From an uncultured Lachnospiraceae bacterium (GTDB taxonomy: Bacteria; Bacillota; Clostridia; Lachnospirales; Lachnospiraceae), in the NCBI GenBank assembly GCA_947175845.1, contig CAMWOK010000123.1, positions 1 through 7,947 on the forward strand: 7,947 bases of DNA, read 5' to 3'. Positions within the stretch are counted from its first letter, which is position 1. Each line of letters starts with the position of its first letter. The translations under genes and the position numbers were made by a program. Shown one piece after another: positions 1 to 5,921 of the stretch. The notes below the pieces were generated by a model. The model saw only the letters and a program-made list of their open reading frames with translations, did no database searches and was not told where the DNA came from.

Positions 1-47
1 CTACCCAAGGAGTATCGCCGGCAGCGTCAGAGGCGCATAAGAGACAG
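1..47 (+). other. Illumina Nextera adapter carried into the assembly (not genomic)
   Basis: The first 47 bases match, in order and without gaps, the known layout of a Nextera library end: last six bases of the P5 oligo (1-6), the i5 index AAGGAGTA (7-14, the sequence I know as index S507), the read-1 segment (15-28, TCGCCGGCAGCGTC here) and the 19-base Tn5 mosaic end (29-47, finishing ATAAGAGACAG). Only five bases differ from the expected oligos, at 5 (A to C), 18 (T to C), 32 (T to G), 34 and 36 (T to C); each is A/T replaced by G/C. A match of 42/47 including an exact index cannot reasonably be chance. No gene should be called here, and the organism's own DNA begins at 48. The mismatches may explain why exact-match trimming missed it. 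The oligo sequences are from memory; the comparison is direct. Confidence 0.94.
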
Positions 48-75
48 GGCAATGACAATATCGCATCAATTGCGC

Positions 76-96
76 AGGAACTTGTTCCTTATTTTT
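76..96 (+). terminator. Terminator-like hairpin
   Basis: AGGAA (76-80) pairs with TTCCT (85-89) around a CTTG tetraloop, followed by TATTTTT (90-96). The compact stem with a T-rich tail is terminator-like and would end a transcript entering from the left. The stem is only five base pairs and the T run is interrupted, so it may be fortuitous. Confidence 0.3.
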
Positions 97-148
97 GGAA
101 ATTGTATGATTTATTGTATCACGAGTGGCGCGGAAAGTCTACTGGATA

Positions 149-177
149 TTGCCGGGGCGGGGGATCGGTGCTATACT
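149..177 (+). promoter_or_regulatory. Probable sigma-A promoter for the aminoglycoside nucleotidyltransferase gene
   Basis: A -35 box TTGCCG (149-154, 4 of 6 consensus) and a -10 box TATACT (172-177, 5 of 6) are separated by exactly 17 bases. Transcription would start near 184, giving a leader of about 38 bases before the ATG at 222 and its GGAGGG site (211-216). No operator-like dyad or attenuator is apparent in the leader. Confidence 0.55.
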
Positions 178-221
178 GAGGAAAATGTATTGTAAACACA
201 GTATAACGATGGAGGGAAACG

Positions 222-1094
222 ATGCGCAGTGAGGCAAAGATGTATCAGTTACTGATGTGCACCGCAGAGCAGGACGACAGGATTCTTGCAGTGTATATGA
301 ACGGTTCGAGGACCAATGCAAATGTGCCCGAAGACATCTTTCAGGACTATGATGTCGTGTATGTCGTGCGGGAGACAAAGCCGTTTATCGAGGACAAAAA
401 CTGGATTGACAGGTTCGGGGAGATTCTCTATATGCAGTATCCGGACGAGAGCCCGGACGAGCCGGGCGACAGGGAGAACTTTTATGGCTGGCTGATGCAG
501 TTTTCCGACGGAAACAGGATCGATCTGCATGTGGAGTCTGTCGCGCACGCCAGGGAGCACATTTGCGACGACAAACTCTGCCGTGTTTTGCTGGACAAGG
601 CGCACATACTGCCGCCGGTGCCGGAGGCGACCGACGCGGACTACCGCGTGAAAAGGCCGTCGGACGCGCAGTTTCAGGCGTGCACCAACGAATTCTGGTG
701 GTGCAGCAACAACATCGCGAAGGGATTGTGGCGGGAGGAGATGCCCTACGTGCAGGACATGGCCAGTTTTGTCGTGCGCAAACAGCTTGAAAAGATGCTC
801 ACCTGGAAAGTCGGCATCCAGACCAATTTCCAGGTGAGCGTGGGAAAGTCCGCCAAGTATCTGTACCGCTGGCTGGACGCGAAGGAGTACCAGGGGTATC
901 TGGACACCTATTTTGGCGGGGAGATAGAGGAGGCATGGCAGGCGGTACTTAGGATGTGCGATCTGTTTGAGGCGGTGTCCCTGGAGGTTGCGCAGGGACT
1001 CGGATATACATACAATGCCGCGGAGGCAAAGGCCGCCAAGGGATTTCTCGAGCATGTGCGGCAGCTGCCGCGGGATGCGGGGGAGATATTTTAA
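222..1094 (+). CDS. aadE: Aminoglycoside 6-adenylyltransferase, ANT(6) family
   Basis: A 290-residue cytoplasmic enzyme of the ANT(6)/streptomycin adenylyltransferase family, which transfers AMP from ATP to the 6-hydroxyl of streptomycin. The family's length is usually about 285-300 residues, so this looks complete. The nucleotidyltransferase signature is clear: MNGSR (26-30) followed by QDYDVVYVV (41-49), with Asp42 and Asp44 as metal ligands and a third acidic residue in NRIDLHV (Asp101). The C-terminal half has the family's NEFWW (156-160) and AKGLWREEMPY (166-176) motifs. The ATG at 222 is chosen because GGAGGG lies five bases upstream; an internal ATG at 240 lacks such a site. Codon use resembles its neighbours and no mobile element adjoins, so it seems a resident chromosomal homologue rather than recently acquired. 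Whether it confers streptomycin resistance cannot be told from sequence; family assignment is firm, substrate is inferred. Confidence 0.9.
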   Translation: MRSEAKMYQLLMCTAEQDDRILAVYMNGSRTNANVPEDIFQDYDVVYVVRETKPFIEDKNWIDRFGEILYMQYPDESPDEPGDRENFYGWLMQFSDGNRIDLHVESVAHAREHICDDKLCRVLLDKAHILPPVPEATDADYRVKRPSDAQFQACTNEFWWCSNNIAKGLWREEMPYVQDMASFVVRKQLEKMLTWKVGIQTNFQVSVGKSAKYLYRWLDAKEYQGYLDTYFGGEIEEAWQAVLRMCDLFEAVSLEVAQGLGYTYNAAEAKAAKGFLEHVRQLPRDAGEIF

Positions 1095-1203
1095 GAGACA
1101 AGCTCAGAGACAGCATATTGCGACATCTCGAGGACACATTGCGGCTGTATACTGTCCATGGAACGTATCCTGGGCGGATAAGCCGCTCTTTCGATGCGCT
1201 CTG

Positions 1204-1212
1204 AAAGGAGGT
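1204..1212 (+). promoter_or_regulatory. Ribosome binding site that fixes the response-regulator start
   Basis: AAAGGAGGT is an almost perfect anti-Shine-Dalgarno match and ends five bases before the ATG at 1218. The in-frame ATG at 1194 lies upstream of this site, so translation beginning there is unlikely. Eight extra N-terminal residues should therefore be dropped. Confidence 0.88.
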
Positions 1213-1217
1213 ATTGC

Positions 1218-1913
1218 ATGACATATCAGATTCTGTTAATCGAGGACGATCTGCAGATATGCGAGATTATCACGGACTATCTGACCGCACAGGCGCAAAA
1301 TACATTTGACGTGCGCTGTGCCGGCGATGGGCAGGAAGGCTTTGCAAAAATTGTGGAGGGGGGATATGACCTTGTCCTTCTGGACATCATGCTGCCCGGG
1401 ATGGACGGGTTTGCGCTGTGCAGGGAGCTTCGCAGGCGCAGTGACGCGCCGATCATATTCATCACCGCGCGGGGGCGGGAGGAGGACAAGCTGCGCGGCT
1501 ATCATCTGGGATGTGACGACTATCTGGTCAAACCGTTCTCGCTGCCCGTTTTGCACGCCAAGATGCTTGCGCTTCTGAAACGCTCCAAGGGCATGGTGCA
1601 GCACGCAGTCCTGACAGCGGGGAGTATCGTGCTGGACCCGGAGCGCTACAGGGTCAGCTGCAAGGGAAGCGAGCTGGAACTTTCCTGCAAGGAGTATGAG
1701 CTGCTAAAGTACCTGATGGAGCACAAGGGCAGGGTCTGTGCGCGGGAGGTGCTTCTGACACATATCTGGGGATATGACTTCGAGGGAAATGACCGCGTTG
1801 TGGACAACCATGTCAGGAAGCTGCGCAAAAAATTAGGCGCGCAGGGACGGCAGATTCGGACCATTATCCGAAAGGGGTATCAGATGAAGGAGGGCGAAGA
1901 CGACTATGAATAA
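1218..1913 (+). CDS. Two-component response regulator, OmpR/PhoB family
   Basis: A 231-residue DNA-binding response regulator of normal family length. The N-terminal receiver domain (about 3-112) has all key residues: acidic pair Asp10/Asp11, phospho-acceptor Asp56 in LVLLDIMLPGMDG, switch Thr83 in FITAR and Lys105 in LVKPF. The C-terminal winged helix (about 135-226) shows the OmpR-type pattern, with YELLKYLMEHKGRV, the recognition-helix region VVDNHVRKLRKKLG and a closing RTIIRKGYQM. It should bind direct-repeat sites as a phosphorylated dimer; the target genes cannot be read from this window. It overlaps the downstream kinase by eight bases, indicating translational coupling. The 123-base gap from aadE contains a -10-like TATACT (1148-1153) without a convincing -35, and a short GC-rich hairpin (1172-1188), so independent transcription is possible but unproven. 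It resembles VanR-like regulators of Clostridia. Confidence 0.95.
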   Translation: MTYQILLIEDDLQICEIITDYLTAQAQNTFDVRCAGDGQEGFAKIVEGGYDLVLLDIMLPGMDGFALCRELRRRSDAPIIFITARGREEDKLRGYHLGCDDYLVKPFSLPVLHAKMLALLKRSKGMVQHAVLTAGSIVLDPERYRVSCKGSELELSCKEYELLKYLMEHKGRVCAREVLLTHIWGYDFEGNDRVVDNHVRKLRKKLGAQGRQIRTIIRKGYQMKEGEDDYE

Positions 1914-2703
1914 AAACATTTTTTTTAAAATTTGGCTGCGGGCAGGCGTTCCGATCCTGGCAGTGACCGTGCTGGCGCTTTTTGCGGGAGCGGCGCTGGT
2001 CTCGGTGTCCATAGAGCTTCTGCGCTGCCAGAGAATCGGGAACATCGGGACGGAGCTGGCGCTTATACTGTCGGGGGAAGATCTGTCAGACAGGGCCGCC
2101 TGCGCAGAGCGCCTTGACCTGTCCGCTTTTTACATGGTAGGGATTTTGTATGACCAGGAGGGCAGGGAGATTGTGCGGTCCGACTTTTACCAGTACACAG
2201 AGGATGACGGCAGGCGCGCTGTCTATCGGGAAATGGAGGACACGCTTGCGATGGCGCACGCGGGAAAGGACCTGCCGGGGACGCGGATAAATCCATTTGG
2301 CAGAAATTATCATTACGATGTCAGGCCGGTTCTGACAAAGCAGGGGAATTGCACACTCTATTATGCCGGCGTGACAGGGATGCAGCAGCGGCGGCAGGAG
2401 AAGTATATACTGCCGATCGCACTGGCTGTTTTGGCGGCAATGGCGGCGCTGACCCTGTGTATTGCGTGGAGCTATTACAGAATCCACCAAAAGCAGCGGG
2501 CGATGGAGGCGGCGTACAGCCGCAGGGTAAACACGCTCGCGCACAATCTCAAGACGCCGATGATGGTCATCTGCGGATACTCTGAAAACCTGCTTGCCGA
2601 CATACAGGCGGAGAAGCGGGTGCACTACGCGGAGCAGATTCTTTCGCATGTCCGGCAGATGAACGGGACGGTGGAGGAGATGCTGGAGTTTACGCGGTCT
2701 TAA
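1906..2703 (+). CDS. Sensor histidine kinase lacking the ATP-binding catalytic domain (truncated)
   Basis: A 265-residue membrane sensor partnered with the preceding response regulator; its ATG lies inside the regulator's last codons, with AAGGAGGG at 1887-1894 as ribosome site. Visible order: short cytoplasmic N-terminus, membrane segment 1 (about 13-36), extracytoplasmic sensor region of about 130 residues, membrane segment 2 (about 167-191, ILPIALAVLAAMAALTLCIA), no obvious HAMP, then a dimerisation/phospho-acceptor region with the H-box LAHNLKTP, His213. The protein stops at EFTRS, at the end of the second helix. The usual N, G1, F and G2 boxes of the HATPase domain, about 110 further residues, are missing, and no frame of the following bases encodes them. 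It therefore cannot autophosphorylate by itself. It may be a decayed gene after a deletion, a phosphatase-type partner, or an acceptor for another kinase. The domain reading is direct; the functional consequence is inferred. Confidence 0.85.
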   Translation: MNKNIFFKIWLRAGVPILAVTVLALFAGAALVSVSIELLRCQRIGNIGTELALILSGEDLSDRAACAERLDLSAFYMVGILYDQEGREIVRSDFYQYTEDDGRRAVYREMEDTLAMAHAGKDLPGTRINPFGRNYHYDVRPVLTKQGNCTLYYAGVTGMQQRRQEKYILPIALAVLAAMAALTLCIAWSYYRIHQKQRAMEAAYSRRVNTLAHNLKTPMMVICGYSENLLADIQAEKRVHYAEQILSHVRQMNGTVEEMLEFTRS

Positions 2704-2717
2704 ATTTCATGTTGAAA

Positions 2718-2746
2718 TTGCTTTTTTTCTCCTCTGGTGATACAAT
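2718..2746 (+). promoter_or_regulatory. Extended -10 promoter for the aminotransferase-patatin pair
   Basis: A -35 box TTGCTT (2718-2723, 4 of 6) and -10 box TACAAT (2741-2746, 5 of 6) are 17 bases apart, and the -10 is preceded by TGA (2738-2740), the extended -10 TGn motif. It starts only 14 bases after the truncated kinase's stop codon. The leader to the ATG at 2823 would be about 70 bases. An overlapping TTGAAA at 2712-2717 would give a 23-base spacer and is not the likely -35. Confidence 0.68.
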
Positions 2747-2822
2747 GAGTAGACGAAACAGCAGGACTGGCGCTTCCAGATGTGCAGGAAATGGGAGTGC
2801 ACAGAGAAATGGAGGAGTAAAA

Positions 2823-4037
2823 ATGGTTTCACAGAAATATAAGGACATGCTCGGTGCAAAGTCGGTGATCCGGCAGATGTCAGAGTGGGCAGCAGGAAGG
2901 GCAAAGGAGATTGGAAGCGAAAATGTGTTTGATTTCAGCCTTGGCAATCCTTCCGTGGCAGTGCCGCAGGCGTTTACGGACAAGCTGACGGAGCTTTTGC
3001 GGACGCGCGACACGATGGAGCTGCACGGCTACAGCCAGTCGCAGGGCATCCCGTCTGTGAGGGCAAAGTTCGCACAATACTTAAATAAAACATATGGGAT
3101 GGCGTACACCGCAGAACACCTGTTTATGACGACGGGCGCAGCGGGCGCTGTGGCGCATGCAGTGCGCGCAGTCACGCAGCCGGGGGACGAGGTGATCACG
3201 TTTGCACCGTATTTTCCGGAGTACAATCACTATGTCAATCAGACGGGCGCTGTGCTCAAGGTGGTGCCCGCTGACACAAAACAGTTTCAGATCAATTTCG
3301 AGGAGCTTGAGAAGCTGTTAAATCCAAAGACGATGGCGCTGCTTGTCAACACGCCGAACAACCCTTCGGGAACGGTCTACTCGGCGGAGACCATCACAAG
3401 GCTTGCGCAGCTGCTTGAGGCGAAGCAGAAAGAGTACGGTCATGATATATTTCTGATATCGGACGAGCCGTACCGCGATATTGTGTTTGACGGTGTGGAC
3501 GCACCGTACATATCAAAATATTACGACAACGCGCTCTCGTGCTACTCCTTTGCAAAGTCGCTGTCCATTCCGGGAGAACGTCTCGGGTACATTGCGGCGA
3601 ATCCCCGCTGCACGGACAGCGCGCTGATCTCGCCCATGTGTGCGCAGATCTCGCGGGGGATCGGGCACAACTGCCCGCCGTCCATCATACAGATCGCGGT
3701 GGCGGAGGTTCTGGGGCTCACGTCGGAGCTGTCTGTCTATGAGACAAACATGAACCTGCTCTATGACACGCTTGCAGCGCTTGGGTTTGAGGTTGTGAAA
3801 CCGGGCGGAACCTTCTATATTTTCCCGCGTGCGCTCGAGGAGGACTCTGTGGCATTCTGCAAGAAGGCGATGAAGTATGATCTGGTTCTGGTGCCGGGAG
3901 ACACATTTGGCTGTCCAGGGTATTTTCGGATGGCATACTGCATTGAGACCGAGAAGGTGCAGCGGGCGCTGCCGACGCTGCGCAGGTTTGTCGAGCAGGA
4001 ATACGGTGTTTCCAGAGATGGCTTGTCCAGGGGATAA
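2823..4037 (+). CDS. Pyridoxal-phosphate-dependent aminotransferase, class I/II
   Basis: A 404-residue cytoplasmic fold-type I aminotransferase similar to aspartate/aromatic aminotransferases, moving an amino group between an amino acid and a 2-oxo acid. Key residues visible: phosphate-loop TTGAAGA (103-109), FAPYFPEY near the cofactor ring (127-134), NTPNNPSGT with the PLP-contacting Asn180, SDEPY with Asp214 that pairs with the pyridine nitrogen, SFAKSLSIPGER with the Schiff-base Lys245 and Arg253, and FRMAY with Arg369, the expected substrate-carboxylate arginine. The start at 2823 follows GGAGGAG (2811-2817). The same frame is open back to 2709, but that extension has no ribosome site, reads as low-complexity sequence and contains the promoter. 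The patatin gene begins 33 bases after its stop, implying one transcript. The amino-acid substrate cannot be assigned from sequence; the enzyme class is secure. Confidence 0.95.
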   Translation: MVSQKYKDMLGAKSVIRQMSEWAAGRAKEIGSENVFDFSLGNPSVAVPQAFTDKLTELLRTRDTMELHGYSQSQGIPSVRAKFAQYLNKTYGMAYTAEHLFMTTGAAGAVAHAVRAVTQPGDEVITFAPYFPEYNHYVNQTGAVLKVVPADTKQFQINFEELEKLLNPKTMALLVNTPNNPSGTVYSAETITRLAQLLEAKQKEYGHDIFLISDEPYRDIVFDGVDAPYISKYYDNALSCYSFAKSLSIPGERLGYIAANPRCTDSALISPMCAQISRGIGHNCPPSIIQIAVAEVLGLTSELSVYETNMNLLYDTLAALGFEVVKPGGTFYIFPRALEEDSVAFCKKAMKYDLVLVPGDTFGCPGYFRMAYCIETEKVQRALPTLRRFVEQEYGVSRDGLSRG

Positions 4038-4070
4038 AATGCCGGAAAATGAGCGGTGAGGAGGGCGTAT

Positions 4071-4925
4071 ATGGTTGATTGTGGTCTGGTGCTTGAGGGC
4101 GGCGGGATGAAAGGGATGTACACCGCCGGTGTGCTTGAGTATTTTATGGAGAAAGATCTGTACTTTCAGAACTGCTATGGTGTCTCCGCGGGGGCGTGCC
4201 ATCTGTGCAGCTATATATCCAAACAGAAAAAACGCGCTTACAGAATCGCGCTGAATTACCTGAATGACAAAAATTACTGCAGTGTGCACAGCCTTCTGAC
4301 GACGGGGGATCTGTTCAATGCGGACATGTGTTACAACAAAATTCCAAACAGGCTCGACCCGTACGATTATAAGGCTGCCGCAAGGTATGAAGGAAACGCC
4401 TACGCAGTGGTGACAAATATCCGCACGGGGGAGCCGGAGTACATGCCTATGCGCGAGATGTACAAGGACACGATCGCGGTGCGCGCGTCGGCGTCGCTGC
4501 CGCTTGTTTCCAGAAATGTAAAAATCGGAAGCGAGTACTACCTCGACGGCGGCATCGCGGACGCAGTGCCGATTCGGAGGGCGATCGCGGATGGCAATGT
4601 GAAAAATGTGGTCATACTCACGAAAGAAGTTGGCTATGTCAGAAAGCAGGCTTCCGCTGCCGCGAAAAATCTTATCCGGGTCCGCTATGCAAGATATCCC
4701 AAAGTCTATGAGCTGACTGCGAACCGGCATGTGCGCTACAACGAGACGCTGCAGTTTCTGGACGAGGAGGAGCGGGCGGGCAGGGCGTTTGTCATCCGCC
4801 CCCAGAAGGCCAATGACATCGGCAGGATCGAGAAGGACAGGAAAAAACTTGAGGCGCTGTACTGGCTCGGGTATCGGGATGCCGGCAGGTGCTGGGGGAA
4901 GCTGATGGATTTCTGCAATCGGTGA
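4071..4925 (+). CDS. Patatin-like phospholipase/acyl hydrolase
   Basis: A 284-residue serine hydrolase of the bacterial patatin family (resembling the YjjU/COG4667 type), expected to cleave acyl esters of lipids. The catalytic dyad is intact: oxyanion-hole glycines in LEGGGMKGMYTAG (8-20), nucleophile Ser39 in GVSAGA, and Asp159 in YLDGGIADAVPI, where the DGG motif is characteristic. An A-S-A-S-L-P-L motif (139-145) precedes the Asp motif, as is common in this family. No signal peptide or membrane segment is seen, so it is probably cytoplasmic or membrane-peripheral. The ATG at 4071 sits five bases after GAGGAGGG (4058-4065); an in-frame GTG at 4056 lies just before that site and is less likely. 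Probably co-transcribed with the aminotransferase upstream, with no evident metabolic link. Natural substrate unknown. Confidence 0.92.
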   Translation: MVDCGLVLEGGGMKGMYTAGVLEYFMEKDLYFQNCYGVSAGACHLCSYISKQKKRAYRIALNYLNDKNYCSVHSLLTTGDLFNADMCYNKIPNRLDPYDYKAAARYEGNAYAVVTNIRTGEPEYMPMREMYKDTIAVRASASLPLVSRNVKIGSEYYLDGGIADAVPIRRAIADGNVKNVVILTKEVGYVRKQASAAAKNLIRVRYARYPKVYELTANRHVRYNETLQFLDEEERAGRAFVIRPQKANDIGRIEKDRKKLEALYWLGYRDAGRCWGKLMDFCNR

Positions 4926-4943
4926 ACGGCAGCATTCTGTCAG

Positions 4944-4966
4944 CGTGCGGCTGTCACGAATTTTTT
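4944..4966 (+). terminator. Weak possible terminator after the patatin gene
   Basis: CGTG (4944-4947) can pair with CACG (4955-4958) across a seven-base loop, followed by AATTTTTT (4959-4966). The T run is good but the stem is only four pairs, so this may be inefficient or not real. If inactive, transcripts from the aminotransferase promoter could continue into uppP. Confidence 0.25.
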
Positions 4967-4981
4967 GCAGGTGTGCGGCAT

Positions 4982-4987
4982 TATAAT
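4982..4987 (+). promoter_or_regulatory. Candidate -10 box for uppP
   Basis: A perfect TATAAT sits 70 bases before the uppP ATG. No good -35 lies at 16-18 bases: the nearest TTGCAG (4965-4970) is 11 bases away, and the expected position reads as an AT-rich run. There is no TGn extension. If used, transcription would begin about 4994, exactly at the edge of the inverted repeat that follows, which modestly supports it. Confidence 0.42.
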
Positions 4988-4994
4988 AGTAGTA

Positions 4995-5026
4995 AGGAAC
5001 TGTTCAAAAATAACGTTTCAGTTCCT
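4995..5026 (+). repeat. 8-bp inverted repeat in the uppP leader
   Basis: AGGAACTG (4995-5002) and CAGTTCCT (5019-5026) are perfect reverse complements separated by a 16-base AT-rich loop. The structure lies between the candidate uppP -10 and the ribosome site (AAAGGG, 5046-5051), so the mRNA would begin with a stem-loop. There is no T run directly after it, so it is not a standard terminator. Possible roles are mRNA 5'-end protection, a regulator's binding site or part of a dispersed intergenic repeat; the sequence does not decide between them. Confidence 0.75.
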
Positions 5027-5057
5027 GATAAAATTGTTGGGAAAGAAAGGGCAGACT

Positions 5058-5894
5058 ATGATAGAACTTTTGAAGGCGATACTGTTTGGCATTGTGGAGG
5101 GAATTACGGAGTGGCTCCCGGTCAGCAGTACAGGACACATGATTATCCTGAATGAATTTATCCGGCTTGACTGCACGCCGGAATTTATGGAAATGTTTTT
5201 GGTCGTCATCCAGCTTGGCGCCATTCTGGCGGTTGTGATTCTGTTCTGGAACAAGATATTTCCATTTCAGTTTCGGGACAAATCAAAGCCGGTGATCGAG
5301 ATGGATAAGATTATGCTGTGGATCAAGATCGTGGTGGCGTGCGTTCCTGCGGCGATCGTCGGCGTGCTGTTTGACGATGTGCTGGACGCGCTGTTTTATC
5401 ATGCGATACCGGTCGCGCTGGCGCTGATTGTGTTTGGCGTTGCGTTTATCATTGTGGAGCGCAGGAACAAGGGAAAGCGGGCGAAAATCAGAAAGCTCGA
5501 CGAGATCACATTCCAGACGGCGTTTATGATCGGGGTATTTCAGCTGATTGCGGCGGTTTTTCCGGGGACATCGCGCTCGGGAGCTACCATAGTGGGCGCG
5601 CTGCTCATCGGCGTCTCGAGGAGCGTTGCGGCGGAGTTTACGTTTTTTCTCGCGATACCGGTCATGTTTGGAGCCAGTCTGTTAAAACTGGTCAAATTTG
5701 GGCTTTCCTTCACGACCATGGAGGCGGGCGTGCTGGTGATCGGGATGCTTGTCTCATTCTTTGTCTCGGTGTTTGTCATTCAGTTTTTGATGGACTATAT
5801 CAAGAAGCATGATTTTCAGGTGTTTGGATGGTATCGGATTATCCTTGGCGCCATAGTTATCATCCTGGGTGCGTGCGGTGTGATAACGGTATAA
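5058..5894 (+). CDS. uppP: Undecaprenyl-diphosphate phosphatase (UppP/BacA)
   Basis: A 278-residue integral membrane phosphatase that converts undecaprenyl diphosphate to the monophosphate, recycling the lipid carrier for peptidoglycan and other wall polymers; extra dosage is known to raise bacitracin tolerance. Both family signatures are intact: EGITEWLPVSSTGH (14-27, with Glu14, Glu18, Ser23/Ser24 and His27) and PGTSRSGAT (169-177, with Arg173). Hydrophobic segments run through the whole protein (about 45-65, 87-105, 116-133, 155-168, 178-215 and 228-275), consistent with the two inverted halves of the known structures. Length is typical. The ATG at 5058 is preceded by AAAGGG six bases upstream and begins with the family-typical MIELLKAILFGIVEG; an upstream ATG at 4965 would translate across the leader hairpin and is rejected. 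It ends inside a shared bidirectional terminator. Identification is secure. Confidence 0.97.
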   Translation: MIELLKAILFGIVEGITEWLPVSSTGHMIILNEFIRLDCTPEFMEMFLVVIQLGAILAVVILFWNKIFPFQFRDKSKPVIEMDKIMLWIKIVVACVPAAIVGVLFDDVLDALFYHAIPVALALIVFGVAFIIVERRNKGKRAKIRKLDEITFQTAFMIGVFQLIAAVFPGTSRSGATIVGALLIGVSRSVAAEFTFFLAIPVMFGASLLKLVKFGLSFTTMEAGVLVIGMLVSFFVSVFVIQFLMDYIKKHDFQVFGWYRIILGAIVIILGACGVITV

Positions 5895-5921
5895 AAAAAG
5901 AGGTCAGAAGACCTCTTTTTT
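5894..5921. terminator. Bidirectional intrinsic terminator shared by uppP and the convergent regulator
   Basis: A 12-base-pair stem (5894-5905 with 5910-5921) closes a four-base AGAA loop. Each strand reads as an A run, GAGGTC or its complement, and then a T run, so it works as a hairpin plus U tract in both directions. The uppP stop TAA (5892-5894) and the minus-strand gene's stop TAA (5922-5920) lie at opposite feet of the stem, so the two genes share the element with almost no spare sequence. Confidence 0.92.

Larger units (their letters stand above)
48..221 (+). other. Left genomic edge and aadE leader; no gene can be established
   Basis: This is the genomic sequence between the adapter junction and the first gene. 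It is more AT-rich up to about 120 than the genes that follow. The frame starting at 48 stays open to a TGA at 177-179 and contains a protein-like stretch (IAQELVPYFWKLYDLLYHEW), so it could be the last 43 codons of a gene cut off by the fragment end. Against this, the frame holds a terminator-like hairpin (76-96), ends in a glycine/arginine-rich run of low quality, and would overlap the aadE promoter. Nothing upstream is available to decide, so I do not call a CDS. Confidence 0.35.

Noticed and set aside
249..1055. Long minus-strand open frame (268 codons) opposite aadE.
   Set aside because: It lies wholly antisense to a gene with clear ANT(6) motifs, has no ribosome site and looks like a codon-bias shadow.
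37..1126. Partial likeness between TAAGAGACA-containing stretches at 38-66 and 1091-1126, as if a duplicated element flanked aadE.
   Set aside because: The left copy's match is inside the adapter mosaic end, so it is not genomic; the rest of the likeness is short and gapped.
2709..2822. N-terminal extension of the aminotransferase by 38 codons.
   Set aside because: No ribosome site at 2709, a promoter lies inside this stretch, and the added residues are unlike the family's N-terminus.
3513..4730. Very long minus-strand open frame (405 codons) opposite the aminotransferase and patatin genes.
   Set aside because: It crosses two well-supported genes in antisense, is rich in Arg/His/Pro typical of shadow frames in GC-rich DNA, and shows no recognisable motif.
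4965..5057. Earlier uppP start at 4965.
   Set aside because: It precedes the candidate -10 and translates through the inverted repeat; UppP homology begins at the methionine at 5058.
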